Of a DNA stretch of 64,000 bases, positions 9,691 through 19,890 are shown one piece after another. Origin of the DNA: Quercus robur (Eukaryota; Streptophyta; Magnoliopsida; Fagales; Fagaceae); NCBI RefSeq assembly GCF_932294415.1, contig NC_065537.1, positions 69,434,261 to 69,498,260 of the forward strand, read 5' to 3'. The notes under the pieces were generated by a model that worked only from the letters and a program-made list of their open reading frames with translations, had not been told where the DNA came from and did no database searches. Position 1 is the first letter of the stretch; the number at the start of each line of letters is the position of its first letter. A program made the position numbers and the translations under genes.

Positions 9691-11030
9691 ATTTGAAAAC
9701 ATTCTATGTTAGATTATCTATTTTACACAACATTTCATTAAAGTATCATTTTTTTTCAATTATATATCATTCTTCACATACAACAATCATCATCTACTCT
9801 CTTTCTTCATCCTCGAAATATATAAAGAAATAATAAAAAATAAAAAATAAAATGAATAGTATTAATATAAATTCACATGATTAAAACTATAACAAACTGG
9901 TAAATTTATACAATCATATATCTGTCTGTTTGAAATTCGTTTATTTTATTGAAATTAAATTTTTTTACTAAAAATATTATAAATAAAAATAAAAATTAAC
10001 TGAAATAATACAATAAAATTTATAAATAATAATAAATAATATAATGAGATCATAAATAACATATGTTTTATTATTATTATTATTGACCGACTTAAATCCG
10101 ATCCGACTTGCTTGCCTATCGCATCATTTTACATATACTCATATCACCTCCTTTTAAAATTTTGAATACACTTTTCCACCGTCCACACACTGACATGCAT
10201 TTATTACACTTTTACAGTTTATACAGTCTGTACCTATTTTGTTGTGCTATCAACAATAGGGTCCATGGCATTTTTTGATTCCAATATAGTCTGCAACTAT
10301 CACGTGGGTTGATGTGATATCACTATGCAGTTTGCAACATTTACACTATACATCTTACAGCCTATTTTGTTGTGTTATTGGTCCATAGCACTTTTTGATT
10401 CCAATATAGTCTGCAACTATCACGTGGGTTGACGTGATATCACCGTGCATTTTGCAACATTTACACTATACATCTGACAGCCTATTTTGTTGTGTTATTG
10501 GTCCATAGCTTTTTTTGATTCCAATATAGTCTGCAACTATCACGTGGGTTGATGTGATATCACATCAATCCCCACTTTTGTTATTATGTTATAATATTTA
10601 TTATAAAAAAATGTTATAATTTTTTATATATATTTTAATTAGTTGTATGACTTTTCAATTTGTACCGATTTTCAATTTTTTATATTTGAACCAGTTTATT
10701 TATTTATTTTTTGAGAAAGAGAACCAGTTTATTTAAATTATATTTGTTTGATATATTTTCATTAATTATCCTCTATTTAGTAACAATAATTTTAAGCAAA
10801 TCTAAATGTCCATATAAAAATTATCATAATAAAAAATATGAATTTAGAATAATTTATTTTGTGTTAATACTAATTTATTGGGTTATATAAATTTCAATTG
10901 TGCAAATTTAGAATATAAACTAACCACATCATCTGAGATTGTTTTATACTTAAAATTTTGTTTTACTCAAATTATAATTTTGTGTAATAAATAATTTTTT
11001 TATTTCTATTTTTTTAATCAATAAAGAATG
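9691..11030 (+). repeat. Repeat unit C
   Basis: Direct tandem repeat of unit B from AAACATTCTATGTTAG (9697) onward, with the same order of blocks. It carries three copies of the 120-bp sub-repeat instead of two, and ends in the same AAATTATAATTTTGT block as B. High identity over more than 1.2 kb points to a fairly recent tandem duplication. Confidence 0.8.
10261..10570. repeat. 120-bp G-box tandem repeat, three copies (unit C)
   Basis: GTCCAT starts at 10261, 10381 and 10501, a period of exactly 120 bp. Each copy has CACGTGGG followed by TTGATGTGATATCAC, or TTGACGTGATATCAC in the middle copy. The third copy ends in the palindrome arm CATCAAT. Copy number across units runs 1 (A), 2 (B), 3 (C), and a degraded one in D without the G-box. 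Confidence 0.9.
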
Positions 11031-11234
11031 AAATATTAGAGGAGCTTGAATACAAAAGCTTAATTAATAAATTTTTATTCCAAAAGCCAAAAATAAAAAA
11101 TAAAATAGATAGAAAATATTAAAAATTAAATAAAAATTATTTAATTAATTAATATTTAAATATAAGAAAATACTGTATTTAAAGTTTTTGCTCCCTAAAA
11201 TTGTTGATCCAGCCCTAAGTCAAAATATCCCATT

Positions 11235-12281
11235 TTTCAAAATATCCCATATCACATTATTTATTTTACACAATATTTCATTGAAATATCAATTTTTTCT
11301 TGATTTTTTTAATTGTATATATTTGTTCACACACAATAATCATTATCCACTCTCTTACTTCATCCTTGAAATAGGTTAAAAAATAATAAAAAAATTAAAT
11401 ACAAAATAAATAGTTTTAATATAAATTTACATGATTAAAACAATAACAAACTTATAAATTTACACCATTATTTACCTATTATCTTTATTATTATTATTAT
11501 TGATCGACTTAAATCTGATCTGACTTGTTTGCCTATCATATAATTTATTATTATTATTTTTTAAAATTTCTATCAAGAAGATAGTTTCATATATTCATAT
11601 CACCTCTTTTGAAATTTTGAATAAACTTCTTCACCATCCACACACTGATATGCATTTACAGTTTACACAATCTGTACCGATTTTGTTGTGTTATTAACAT
11701 AAGGTTTATAGCTTTTTTTGATTCTAATATAGTCTGCAGCATTTACACTTTATAGTTCACTCAGTCTGTACCTATTTTGTTGTGTTATAAACAATAGGGT
11801 CCCTATTTCTCACAAAAAAAAAAAAAAAAAAAAAAAAACAATAGGGTCCCTTTCAAAAAAAAAAACAATAGGGTCCATAGCTTTTTTTGATTCCAATATA
11901 GTCACATCAACCCCCTCTTTTGTTTTTATGTTATAATTTTTTTATAGATTATAATTATTTGTATAACTTTTCAATTTGTACCGATTTTCAATTTTTTACA
12001 TTTGAACTAGTTTATTTAATTTATATTAGTCTGATATATTTTTATTAATTATTCTTTATTTAATAATAATAATTTTAAGCAAATCTAAATATCCAAATAA
12101 AAATTATCATAATAAAAAATATGAATTTAGAATAATTTATTTTGTGTTAGTACTAATTTATTGAATTATGTGATAAATAAATTTCAATTGTGCAAAGTTT
12201 AGAATATAAACTAACCACACCATCTAGTAAAGTTGAGATTGTTTTATACTTAAAATTTTATTTTAGTCAAATTATAATTTT
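11235..12281 (+). repeat. Repeat unit D (more diverged copy)
   Basis: Follows the order of B and C (TTTTACACAATATTTCATTGAAATATC, the (TTA)n run, CCACACACTGATATGCATTTA, GTCCATAGC-TTTTTTGATTCCAA, the AT-rich end) but with more differences. An A-rich run sits at 11813-11839, with a duplicated CAATAGGGTCC around it. The G-box is missing here. Confidence 0.7.
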
Positions 12282-12487
12282 GAAAGTTGTCATTGACAAC
12301 TCGTTTTTTTGACAACTCGTTGAAAGTTGTCATTGGCAACTCGTTTTTGAGTTGAAAGTTGTCATTGACAACTCGTTTTTTTAATCAATAAAAAAATAGA
12401 AATAAAAAAATGATTTACAATACAAAATTATAATTTGAAAGTTGTCATTGAAAGTTGTCATTGACAACTCGTTTTTGAGTTGAAAGT
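12282..12487. repeat. Array of short palindromes (TTGTCATTGACAA)
   Basis: Five copies of AAAGTTGTCATTG, mostly continued as ACAACTCGTTTTT, start at about 12283, 12323, 12355, 12438 and 12450. The core TTGTCATTGACAA is itself a palindrome. Between copies 3 and 4 lies an inverted piece of the B/C/D end block (12381-12436), so the array grew at the edge of unit D with an inversion. Confidence 0.8.
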
Positions 12488-12750
12488 TTTTTTTTTTTTT
12501 GGAGAATTGTTTTGGAGTTGGAAGTTGAAAACACATCTTTTCAGACCTTTATTAGGTGTCACTTGGCTGTAATAAGTAGAATTAAACAGTGTTTTAAGGA
12601 CTCGGGAGTCAGGACAACTAGCTAGCCCCCCGACTCCGCGACCTGCGTGCCAATAACGCTCCTTTTCATCCAAAAACATTGAAATGTTTAATTAGGCAAT
12701 TGCCAATTAGTACTACCACCCTTAATTAAAAATAAAATGGTCAAGGTCAA
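12488..12750. other. Intergenic, nothing recognised
   Basis: A locally GC-richer patch (about 12590-12670, with GGAGTCAGGACAACTAGCTAG and CCCCCCGACTCCGCGACC) stands out, but I recognise no family. A 73-codon minus-strand frame over it shows no domain. Confidence 0.35.
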
Positions 12751-13325
12751 CAACATATATTAGTACGCAGTAGATTACTCTAAAGTAAAGTCTAATATAT
12801 ATGTGCACATATATATATATATATATATAGTATTAATGAACCTATTATAAACCACTTCAGGGATTTGACTTTTAATGAAGAAATCAACACCAATAATCTT
12901 GTTTTGATATATCTTGGAGAACTTATCAGGTATTGGACTTTTCAGTTTTCACTTTCCATGCAGAACCAACTGAAGCAAAGAACAAGCTTGGGTACAAAAT
13001 TTGGATCCTATTCAAAAACTGCAATTGTGCAGCAGGTCAAGAACTCAGTAATAATCATTTGTTTTCCTTTTTCCTATCAAAACTTTAATAAGACTCACAA
13101 TTTCTTCAAATTATTAGGAGAATAAAAAAAAATAACTGTGCTATCATTTTTTTCTTTTATTTTAATGATTTATATCTGTTTATCTGAACTTGTGTTAATG
13201 AAATGACATATATGATTTTTCTGTTCATAATTACAGAATCATAGCAAATTTTCTAGAACTTTGAAAGGAGGACTTGACCAGGCAACTAATACTGTTGGAA
13301 TTAGCTTACTAAACTAGTATTTTGA
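12751..13325 (+). pseudogene. Detached CNL promoter and 3'-tail remnant T1
   Basis: GCAGTAGATTACTCTAAAGT at about 12759 matches the RGA2 promoter (34348-34367). From about 12905 onward the sequence matches non-coding CNL 3' tails: an acceptor-like CATGCAG followed by AACCAACTGAAGCAAAG at 12964 (compare 23689), AAAAACTGCAATTGTGCAG, then GAACTCAGTAATAATC (compare 62909-62925), down to GCAACTAATACTG. No NB-ARC or LRR coding sequence survives between the promoter part and the tail part. A small 86-codon frame (12865-13125) has no recognisable domain and is treated as non-coding. Confidence 0.6.
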
Positions 13326-13599
13326 TTTTTTTTTTTTTTTTGGGGGATAAAAGTTTCCAATATATATCTACTAAATGCTTTTCATGAGAGGATTAAACCA
13401 AAATACTCGTCACATATTTGTGTGTATGCTTGCTTTAAAAAGTGAAAAAAAAAAAAAAACAAGAGAATGACTAACAGAGCCTAATCTGTTCATACATGCA
13501 CTAGTTCAAAGATAGTTTGAATTGAATTTTTATCTATTAATAAAATATAATTACAAATTATGGTTTAACTACTTCAGGTATCTTGTATTTTATGCAGAA

Positions 13600-13970
13600 C
13601 TGAAAACCAATTTTTTTGTTCTTCTTCATTCTACTTTTTGAGGTTTTGCTATTATGGCGAGTACAGTCCTGGACTCAAAGTTAATCTTCTTTAAAAAAGA
13701 AAAGAAATCTCTTCTTTTTTTCTTTTTTTTTATCAAAACTTTAATTAGATGCATGATTTCTTCAAATTATTAGGAGAATAGAAAGGAATAATTGTAAATT
13801 CTTTTATTTTAATGATTTTTATCATTGTATCTAAGCTTGTGTTGGTGAAATGACCTATATAGTTGCTTCCTAATAATTGTAGAATTGTAGCAAATTTGGT
13901 AAAATTTTGAAGGGAGGAACATGTCGAGCTAGGCAACTAGCACTAGCTTATTATAAAGGTATTTTGGTGG
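13600..13970 (+). repeat. CNL 3'-tail remnant T2
   Basis: Repeats the tail blocks again: GCAGAACTGAAAACCAATTTT (compare 24376-24395), ATGATTTCTTCAAATTATTAGGAGAATA, the TTGTGTT-GTGAAATGAC block and the GAGGAACATGTCGAGCTAGGCAACTA block (compare 13268 and 63136). Non-coding. It shows that tail segments duplicated independently of the genes. Confidence 0.6.
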
Positions 13971-14169
13971 TTAACTTATTATAAAAAACAGTAAAAATTA
14001 GTAAAAAAATAGTGTGTGAGAGAGGGGGTTAATTGCATCTCAATCCATGACTGGACAGTGACTGTTGGCATTTATGAATTATTTCCTGATACGTCCAAAA
14101 TACTGTTTGATGAAAAGTAACTTAAGTCATTCTTGATACAGTGACATGTCAGTAATAATTTCCAAATAC

Positions 14170-14489
14170 GTGTGTGTTTGGGTTGGCGTTTGCTGCTTTG
14201 CATTTCAGTTTCTACGTTTTTTCCCTTTTTTTTTTTTTTTTTTTCACGCGTTTTCCTACTCACAAGCGGTTACTGTTTATATACTGTATATAAACAGTAA
14301 TCAAAACATTTGATCAGTTTTACGTGAGCAGTGCATCCGTATACTGTTTACGGACCCACAAATTTTATTTTTTATCAATTTTTTTATTAAAAATGGGTCC
14401 CACGGTACTATTCACATATTTAAAAATTATTTTACTACATTATTTTCAGTTTTCAGTTTCAACAAAATAAGTTCTATCCAAACAGACCC
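14170..14489 (-). mobile_element. hAT-like MITE copy 1
   Basis: The revcomp of this stretch matches 38819-39108 and 39117-39400: GTTTGGATAGAACTTATTTTG, ACTGAAAACTGAAAA, TGGGACCCATTTTTAATAAAAAAATTGATAAAAAATAAAATTTGTGGGTCCGT-type blocks, then a CAGTAACCGC palindrome and an ACGCGTGAAAAA block. Ends are GTGTGTTTGG and CTATCCAAAC. The overall look (GTGTTTGG ends, short, no ORF) is like hAT-derived MITEs, but I could not read a clear 8-bp target duplication. Confidence 0.7.
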
Positions 14490-15060
14490 TACAGCCAAGG
14501 ATAAATGCTAAGTTGTCTGATTCATTCTAATCCAATGAAAAGTGGATCGAATCCAATTTGTCAAAAGTAGGACTAATATGAAATAGTGACAAGCTTCAAT
14601 AATTCCAATACAAAGAGATACGGTTGAAATTATAATGTTTGTCCTGGTAACTATTGATTCACGGGCCTAATCACTTTTGCTGAAAGTAAATTTGGGTTGG
14701 TACAAAAATCAAATCTGGTATTGACACGGAAATATGGGGAATAATATTTCCTCCTTTGAAGTTCATAAACTTTATTTTTATTAAATTCGTGATAAAAATT
14801 AATGTTAAAAGAGGAAATACAATTTTTCTGTATGTAATAGAATTAAAAAGTCTTTATATAGGTAAAATATTTCAAAATTAATTTTGATAAAAAATTCGAA
14901 TATTGGGTTGAATTGGTGAGTGTGTGTATGGAGAACTTGCTCAAAAAAACCAGTAACAGAACCTCAGTAGTTTATTATTTAACAATATTTTACTTCAAAG
15001 ACCTATCTTTTTCCACGTCTTTTTGGTGATTTTGTGCATGCAGGACAACTTGCCATGCAT

Positions 15061-15099
<39 letters not shown>

Positions 15100-15460
15100 A
15101 TTGTTTAGTAGACAAGGCAGCGCATTATTAGCAGACTTTTCCCCATTTGAATTCCATTCTACCACAAGTTTCCTTTCTTTCTCATTATCAAACTTAAAAT
15201 TTCAGCATTATTTCTTGTTATTCACCCAAAACAAACACAGACTTAAATTACAGTTTTCCAACCAGTGACAATATGTAAAATTTTAAGCCCGAATTTTTTG
15301 AATTTTTCGTATTAAAAAAACTGAAACTTTAACATTGAATAACACTTTTTTGCATCACTGAAAAACACTAGAATTATTCCCACCCACTTCCATGTGTAAG
15401 ATGTTAAGGTAAATAGAAAAGTCCTTGGGATCATTTTAACCACTAGAATTTTTTTTAATT
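14490..15460. other. Intergenic, AT-rich, long poly-A run
   Basis: No gene recognised. A 34-base poly-A run at 15065-15098 is the main landmark. Short frames across it are artefacts of the homopolymer. Confidence 0.5.
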
Positions 15461-15469
15461 CTAAAACTT

Positions 15470-15860
15470 TAGGCTGTTTCTTCTACCTTTTTCATTTTTC
15501 CCTTTGATGGTGTGAACATAGTGTGAAACAACATTTTTCTAAATTCCAAAAGCATAATCGTAGTTGTATATATTACTAACAGTAGTTAAAACTTTTTTTT
15601 TTTAATTTCTTTTTGTGGGAAGTTAACACTTTTTACCCAATTGCTACACAATTGCACCTTCCGCCATAGTTTTTTTTTTTTTTTTTTTTTTAATTTTTTT
15701 ATATATATATATTTTTAATTTTATTTAGAACTATTAGATATTTAGATAGGTTTGGGGAGCAGTGAAAGTGATGAGAGATACAGCTAGCCTCAATAATTAT
15801 GCCCAGAGAAAAAGTTGTTTTTTATTGTGAAACTTTAGACAGCTTTTTCTCTTTTCCTTT
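15470..15860 (-). promoter_or_regulatory. Inverted CNL promoter and start-codon remnant P3
   Basis: Read on the minus strand from 15860 downwards: AGCTAAAGGAAAAGAGAAAA, CTGTCTAAAGTTT, TCTGGGCATAATTATTGAGG, CTAGCTGTATCTCTCATCAC, an AT-rich leader, then ACTATGGCGGAAGGTGCAAT at about 15667-15648. The CNL frame lasts only about five codons, then switches to GCAATTGTGTAGCAATTGGG..., the same junction as P2 (7725 onward). The start ATG is preserved here, unlike P2. P2 and P3 therefore come from one already truncated ancestor, with one copy inverted. Not expected to make protein. Confidence 0.75.
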
Positions 15861-15929
15861 AGCTGGGGTCGTGTTTACTGTGTTAATCATTTTTATGTTA
15901 TTTTATGGGAACTGTGTTAATCATTTAAA

Positions 15930-16145
15930 CTCTCTAAATCTCCCTCTCTCCCCACTCAGTCTCACTCTCTCATCACTCTCACTTTCTCAATCACCCTCTC
16001 ACTCTCTCACTCTCGCTATCAGCTCACTCTAACTCTCCCGGCCACACGCTCTCAATCTCTCTCTCAGTCTCGCTCTCGCTCTCAATCTCGCTCTCGCTCT
16101 GTACTCTCACTCTCGGTCTGCATCTTCAGCTTGGAATCACAAGGT
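15930..16145 (+). other. CT-rich leader-like tract with splice-donor-like end
   Basis: About 180 bp of CTCTCACTCTCG-type pyrimidine repeats, then CAGCTTGGAATCACAAG followed by GTATGTCTCC, a good plant 5' splice-site match at about 16144. CT-rich leaders with a first intron are common in plant genes, so this could be the 5' exon of a transcript running right. No coding exon was recognised downstream before 19.9 kb, so it is a candidate only. Confidence 0.3.
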
Positions 16146-17667
16146 ATGTCTCCTTATCTCAATATTTGTTTGAGCATTGGGGGGTTAGGGTTATTTGTGG
16201 GTATATGTCAGTATTTGTGGGTATTTGTGGTGTAATTTTTGTAAATTTTGTTTGTAATTTTTTTGTTTTTGTTTTTGTTTTTAATAAACATTTTCATGTG
16301 TTATTAGAGCAATCAGTCATTGTAGGACACAGTTAGCGTTCTCATTGAGGCCATGTTTGATTTGTGAGACTGAGTAGGTTGCTTAGAATATATAGAGGAT
16401 CCATAACTGAGCCTAAATTTTTTTGGGGCTTGATATTGTTGAATAATGAGTAGGATGCTTGGACTATTAAAGTGAGGGTTGATTTTAATAGTGTAGAGAG
16501 ACTTTCATTTTAGAAATTTCTTCCATCTGAAACTTGTGGCTTTCTCATTTATTTATTTAGGGGTGAAAATGTTTTATCTTGTATGCTGATGTATTCTATT
16601 TCTATTAGCTGAATTTGTTGCAATCTACTTAACATTCTAAAGTTTAATTCTTTTTATTTTTTTATTATTTTATGAAATCAGTGAAGGCTGCATTAGATAT
16701 AGATTATTGCCATTTTCAGTCAAATATGTTTATAATTAAAAATAAATAAATAAGAAGAAGAAGAAGAAGTAAGTTTATGTGTTTGAAGTGAATTTTCCCC
16801 TGATTGCTGTTGTCACCAAATGCATGATAACCCTTATATTATTGCCATTTTCAGTCAACTGTTTCCTTTTTCGTATTCTAAAAGCATTGTTACGAGATGT
16901 AATACTTTTCACCAATATACTAGTATGTAAAATTTTTCCATTTTTTTAATGCTGTTCATAGAACTTCTGACTTCTGACTTCTGACTTGTTCTAAACATTG
17001 CTATGATATGATCGGTTTTTAAATCTTAATTTACTGTTGTTTGTATGGAAAGAAACTTATGCATTAATTGTTAAAGAAAGTGTTCTAAGCTTTTAAGTGA
17101 GGTTGCTTATAAGTGATTATGGTATTTTCTTTATGGACTCTTAACAATCTCCTTTCAATTCTTTATTTTGCTTTCACAATTCATCATTGAAGTTGCGGTA
17201 GATATGCTAAATCTGCCACATATTTTCATTCATACATGCAGTAGGTGTAATGCAAAAATGCGTAGGGGCTTCTTTTGCTGTGTATTAGTTGTATAGCAAT
17301 AGTACGTTTCCTGGTAATTCTTGATAGAGATATTGTGTAGCTGTGTAATAAGTTAAGCTGAGCATTCAAAATATCAACTGTTCATTATTTTAATATTTGA
17401 TTTTTTTGTCCCAGGATTAATCCTCTGTAATGGTTCGAATTGATTTGTATTTTGATTTTTTTTTTTTCTAAACATGATGTTTCATTACTTGGTAGCACTT
17501 TTATTTCAAATTCTGCACATAGACTTTCCTGCAAGCCAATATAGGTCATAGCAAGGAGTAGGTGGACTGCTTTATGTGGAAAATTTAAAGTGAAACATCT
17601 AGTGCATGGTCTCATACTCTTTTTTCTTCACTTGGATGTCTAGTCTAGTTGTTTTATTTTCTTTCTT
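16146..17667. other. Intergenic or intron-like sequence, no gene recognised
   Basis: T-rich sequence with an (AAG)n run near 16755-16768 and a triple ACTTCTG repeat at about 16965-16985. T-richness is compatible with intron sequence but no paired exon could be identified. Confidence 0.35.
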
Positions 17668-17678
17668 TCCTTTTTGGG

Positions 17679-17857
17679 AAAATTCTTAGGTAGTTCCGGA
17701 GTATAGTGTAATTGTGCTCTCTCCTCCCACATTTATGATGGACCCCATTATGAATTTAATAAGCGGACCCCACCATGAATGTGAGAGGAGGGAGCACCAT
17801 TCTCCGGGAGGGAGCACGCACCATTCTACGTGCTCCAGGAGTACCTAAGAATTACTC
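17679..17857. mobile_element. MITE with 11-bp target duplication (MULE-like)
   Basis: Inverted ends AATTCTTAGGTAGTTCCGGA (17681-17700) and its near-complement TCCAGGAGTACCTAAGAATT (17834-17853). TCCTTTTTGGG occurs on both sides, at 17668-17678 and 17858-17868, giving up to an 11-bp target duplication (9-11 bp is MULE-like). The interior is a duplicated GGAGGGAGCACCATTCT-type sequence without an ORF. Confidence 0.8.
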
Positions 17858-18479
17858 TCCTTTTTGGGGTCTCTTTTGGTAAGTTCAAGCTTTAAAAGCT
17901 GAATTTTTATTTTTTGGTTTCTCTTGTCTACTTTTTTAAAGGGGTTTCTCTTGTATACTTATCATATACTAGCTATGTGCCATTTTCTTATCTATGAATT
18001 TAATTTGCTTCTTCAGAAAAATAAAAATGAAAACATAATATATTACTGTGGACAGTATTAATTATTTTCGTAGGTTATTTTGGTAGGTTGTATACTTATC
18101 AAATACTAGCTGAGTTTTGTAAAATAAGGAAAAATGGATGCTGGATTCAGGACAGTGGTTGCTAAATATTTCAAGACACAACACTAGTGAGTGGTGACTG
18201 AGAATTAAGAGTCTAGCAGAGGTGCTAAGAAGGCCCTAAAATTGACTGCAAATTGATAATGTTCACAAATAATTGTACATGCCAAGTTCAATCAACGGAT
18301 TAAAGAATTTTTCTACAAATGACTTTTATATCTTTTAGTATTAATTTGAAGTTAGTTGTACCAATTTTGAAATTGTTTGTTGCAAATTTGCAATTGTTAA
18401 AATGGTGGTCGCTTTGATTGTTTCAATATAAGCCATCTTTAGTTATGGAGGAAACCTTGTGCATTGTTTCAATATCAGT

Positions 18480-19330
18480 TTTTAATGCATGTATATACAT
18501 AAATATTTGTTTTTTATTTTTGAAAAATCTATATACATAAATATATACTTAAATCTAGCATCATACTCTAATAAAAAAGGAAAAAAAAAATCTAACATGA
18601 TGCTAATTTTATTTATGAACAAGTCGTTATATTTGAGCCATGTTTAACAGTTGTTGATCATAAACTCAAGTTTGAGCTGGACTCAACGGCTTGATTCATT
18701 TTGATAAAAAGAAAAGTTTGGTTGATTCATTTAACCTTTTTATTTTAGTCTCCAGTGCTTTTGGAATTTAGAAATGTTGTTTCACAGTATTGCTTGCTAC
18801 AGTTGCTAACTGCGTCCACACCTTAGTTGGGTATAGAGATTATCGTTACCTTTCAAAGCCTTAGTATTGTTGTCCTGCTAAAAACAAATATTAATTCTAT
18901 CTTTGGCGCATACAATTTCTTACTAGTTATAATTTGAGTGCACCACCATTATCATTTTTTCACTTACAAAATAACTAATTTCCAAATTAGCCGTTTTCAA
19001 AAAATGACTGAAAGAATTTTGTTCAACCATATAAACTTGTTTACAAACTTAATTAACACAATTAAATCTTAAATATATTTAAGTTGAGTTTTATGTTTGC
19101 ATATACATAAATATTTGTTTATTTGAGAAACCCATATACATAAATATATACATAAATTCAAGCATCATATTCTAATAAAAAAGAAAAAATCGAGCATGAT
19201 GTTAATTTTATTCATGAACATGTTATTATAAAAAAGAAAAAACCGTTGATAATGAGCTTAAGTTTGAGCTGCACACTACAACTTGATTCATTTCTGATAA
19301 AAAGAAAAATAGCTCTATTCATTTAAATGA
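18480..19330 (+). repeat. Pair of direct repeats upstream of RGA1
   Basis: About 240 bp at 18480-18720 (ATATACATAAATATTTGTTT, TCTAGCATCATACTCTAATAAAAAAG, AACATGATGCTAATTTTATT, CTTGATTCATTTTGATAAAAAG) is repeated with substitutions at 19095-19320. The copies bracket a promoter-type block near 18755-18815 (TGCTTTTGGAATTTAGAAATG). No ORF. It looks like a local duplication of the CNL upstream region. Confidence 0.7.
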
Positions 19331-19384
19331 TAAAAGTTTTAATTTCCCATAAAATAAGGTCCCTTTGTAGAGGAGTTTAATCAA

Positions 19385-19625
19385 TGTTGTTTGTAGTTTT
19401 TTGAAATATATGTGAATAAAAAAATTGTGTAGAAATATATGTAATTTTATTTAAAAACTGAAAATAAGTTATTTAGAGGGTGTTTGGTTTATGTTTTCAA
19501 ACAATAATTTTCAGTTTTTAAATAAGATTATACATATTTTTACATAATTTTTTACTTACATATATTTTCATAAATATTTTTAAATAACAATTTTCAATTT
19601 TTAAACACATATAGGCCTTTAACAA
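19385..19625. repeat. Inverted-repeat (MITE-like) segment in RGA1 upstream region
   Basis: TTTATTTAAAAACTGAAAAT (about 19446-19466) pairs with ATTTTCAGTTTTTAAATAAG (19508-19527), and the stretch contains GAGGGTGTTTGGTT. This fits a small foldback element, but ends and target duplication are not clear. Confidence 0.4.
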
Positions 19626-19639
19626 CTTTGGGGCTTTAA

Positions 19640-19890
19640 ATTTTTTTTAAAAGTTTTAACTACAATTATGCTTTTGGAATTTAGAAATGCTGTTTTACAT
19701 TCACTTTGTAAATGATTAATGCTGACAGGGCACCATCAAACAACATTTTCTTTGGGCATAATTATTGAGGCTAGCTGCTCCGCACTTGTTGATGCCACCA
19801 CCGTTCTAAGCAAGACATTACCACAGCTCCCTCTTCTCACTTTCATTACTCCACAAACCCATCTACATTTCCTGAAAGAAAGAAAAAACT
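19640..19890 (+). promoter_or_regulatory. RGA1 promoter and 5' leader region
   Basis: Carries the blocks common to the CNL copies in this window: TATGCTTTTGGAATTTAGAAATG, GGGCATAATTATTGAGGCTA, then ACTCCACAAACCCATCTACA and TTCCTGAAAGAAAG just before the start. The leader next to the ATG is nearly the same in RGA2 (34440-34489). I see no convincing TATA box at the usual distance, unlike RGA2. The start site is therefore not placed. Confidence 0.55.

Noticed and set aside
9039..10570. A CRISPR-like array
   Set aside because: The repeats are 120 bp long, contiguous, without spacers, and the window is plant nuclear DNA. It is an ordinary tandem repeat.
12458..12679. A 73-codon minus-strand frame over a GC-richer patch
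   Set aside because: No motif recognised, and part of it reads through the palindrome array.
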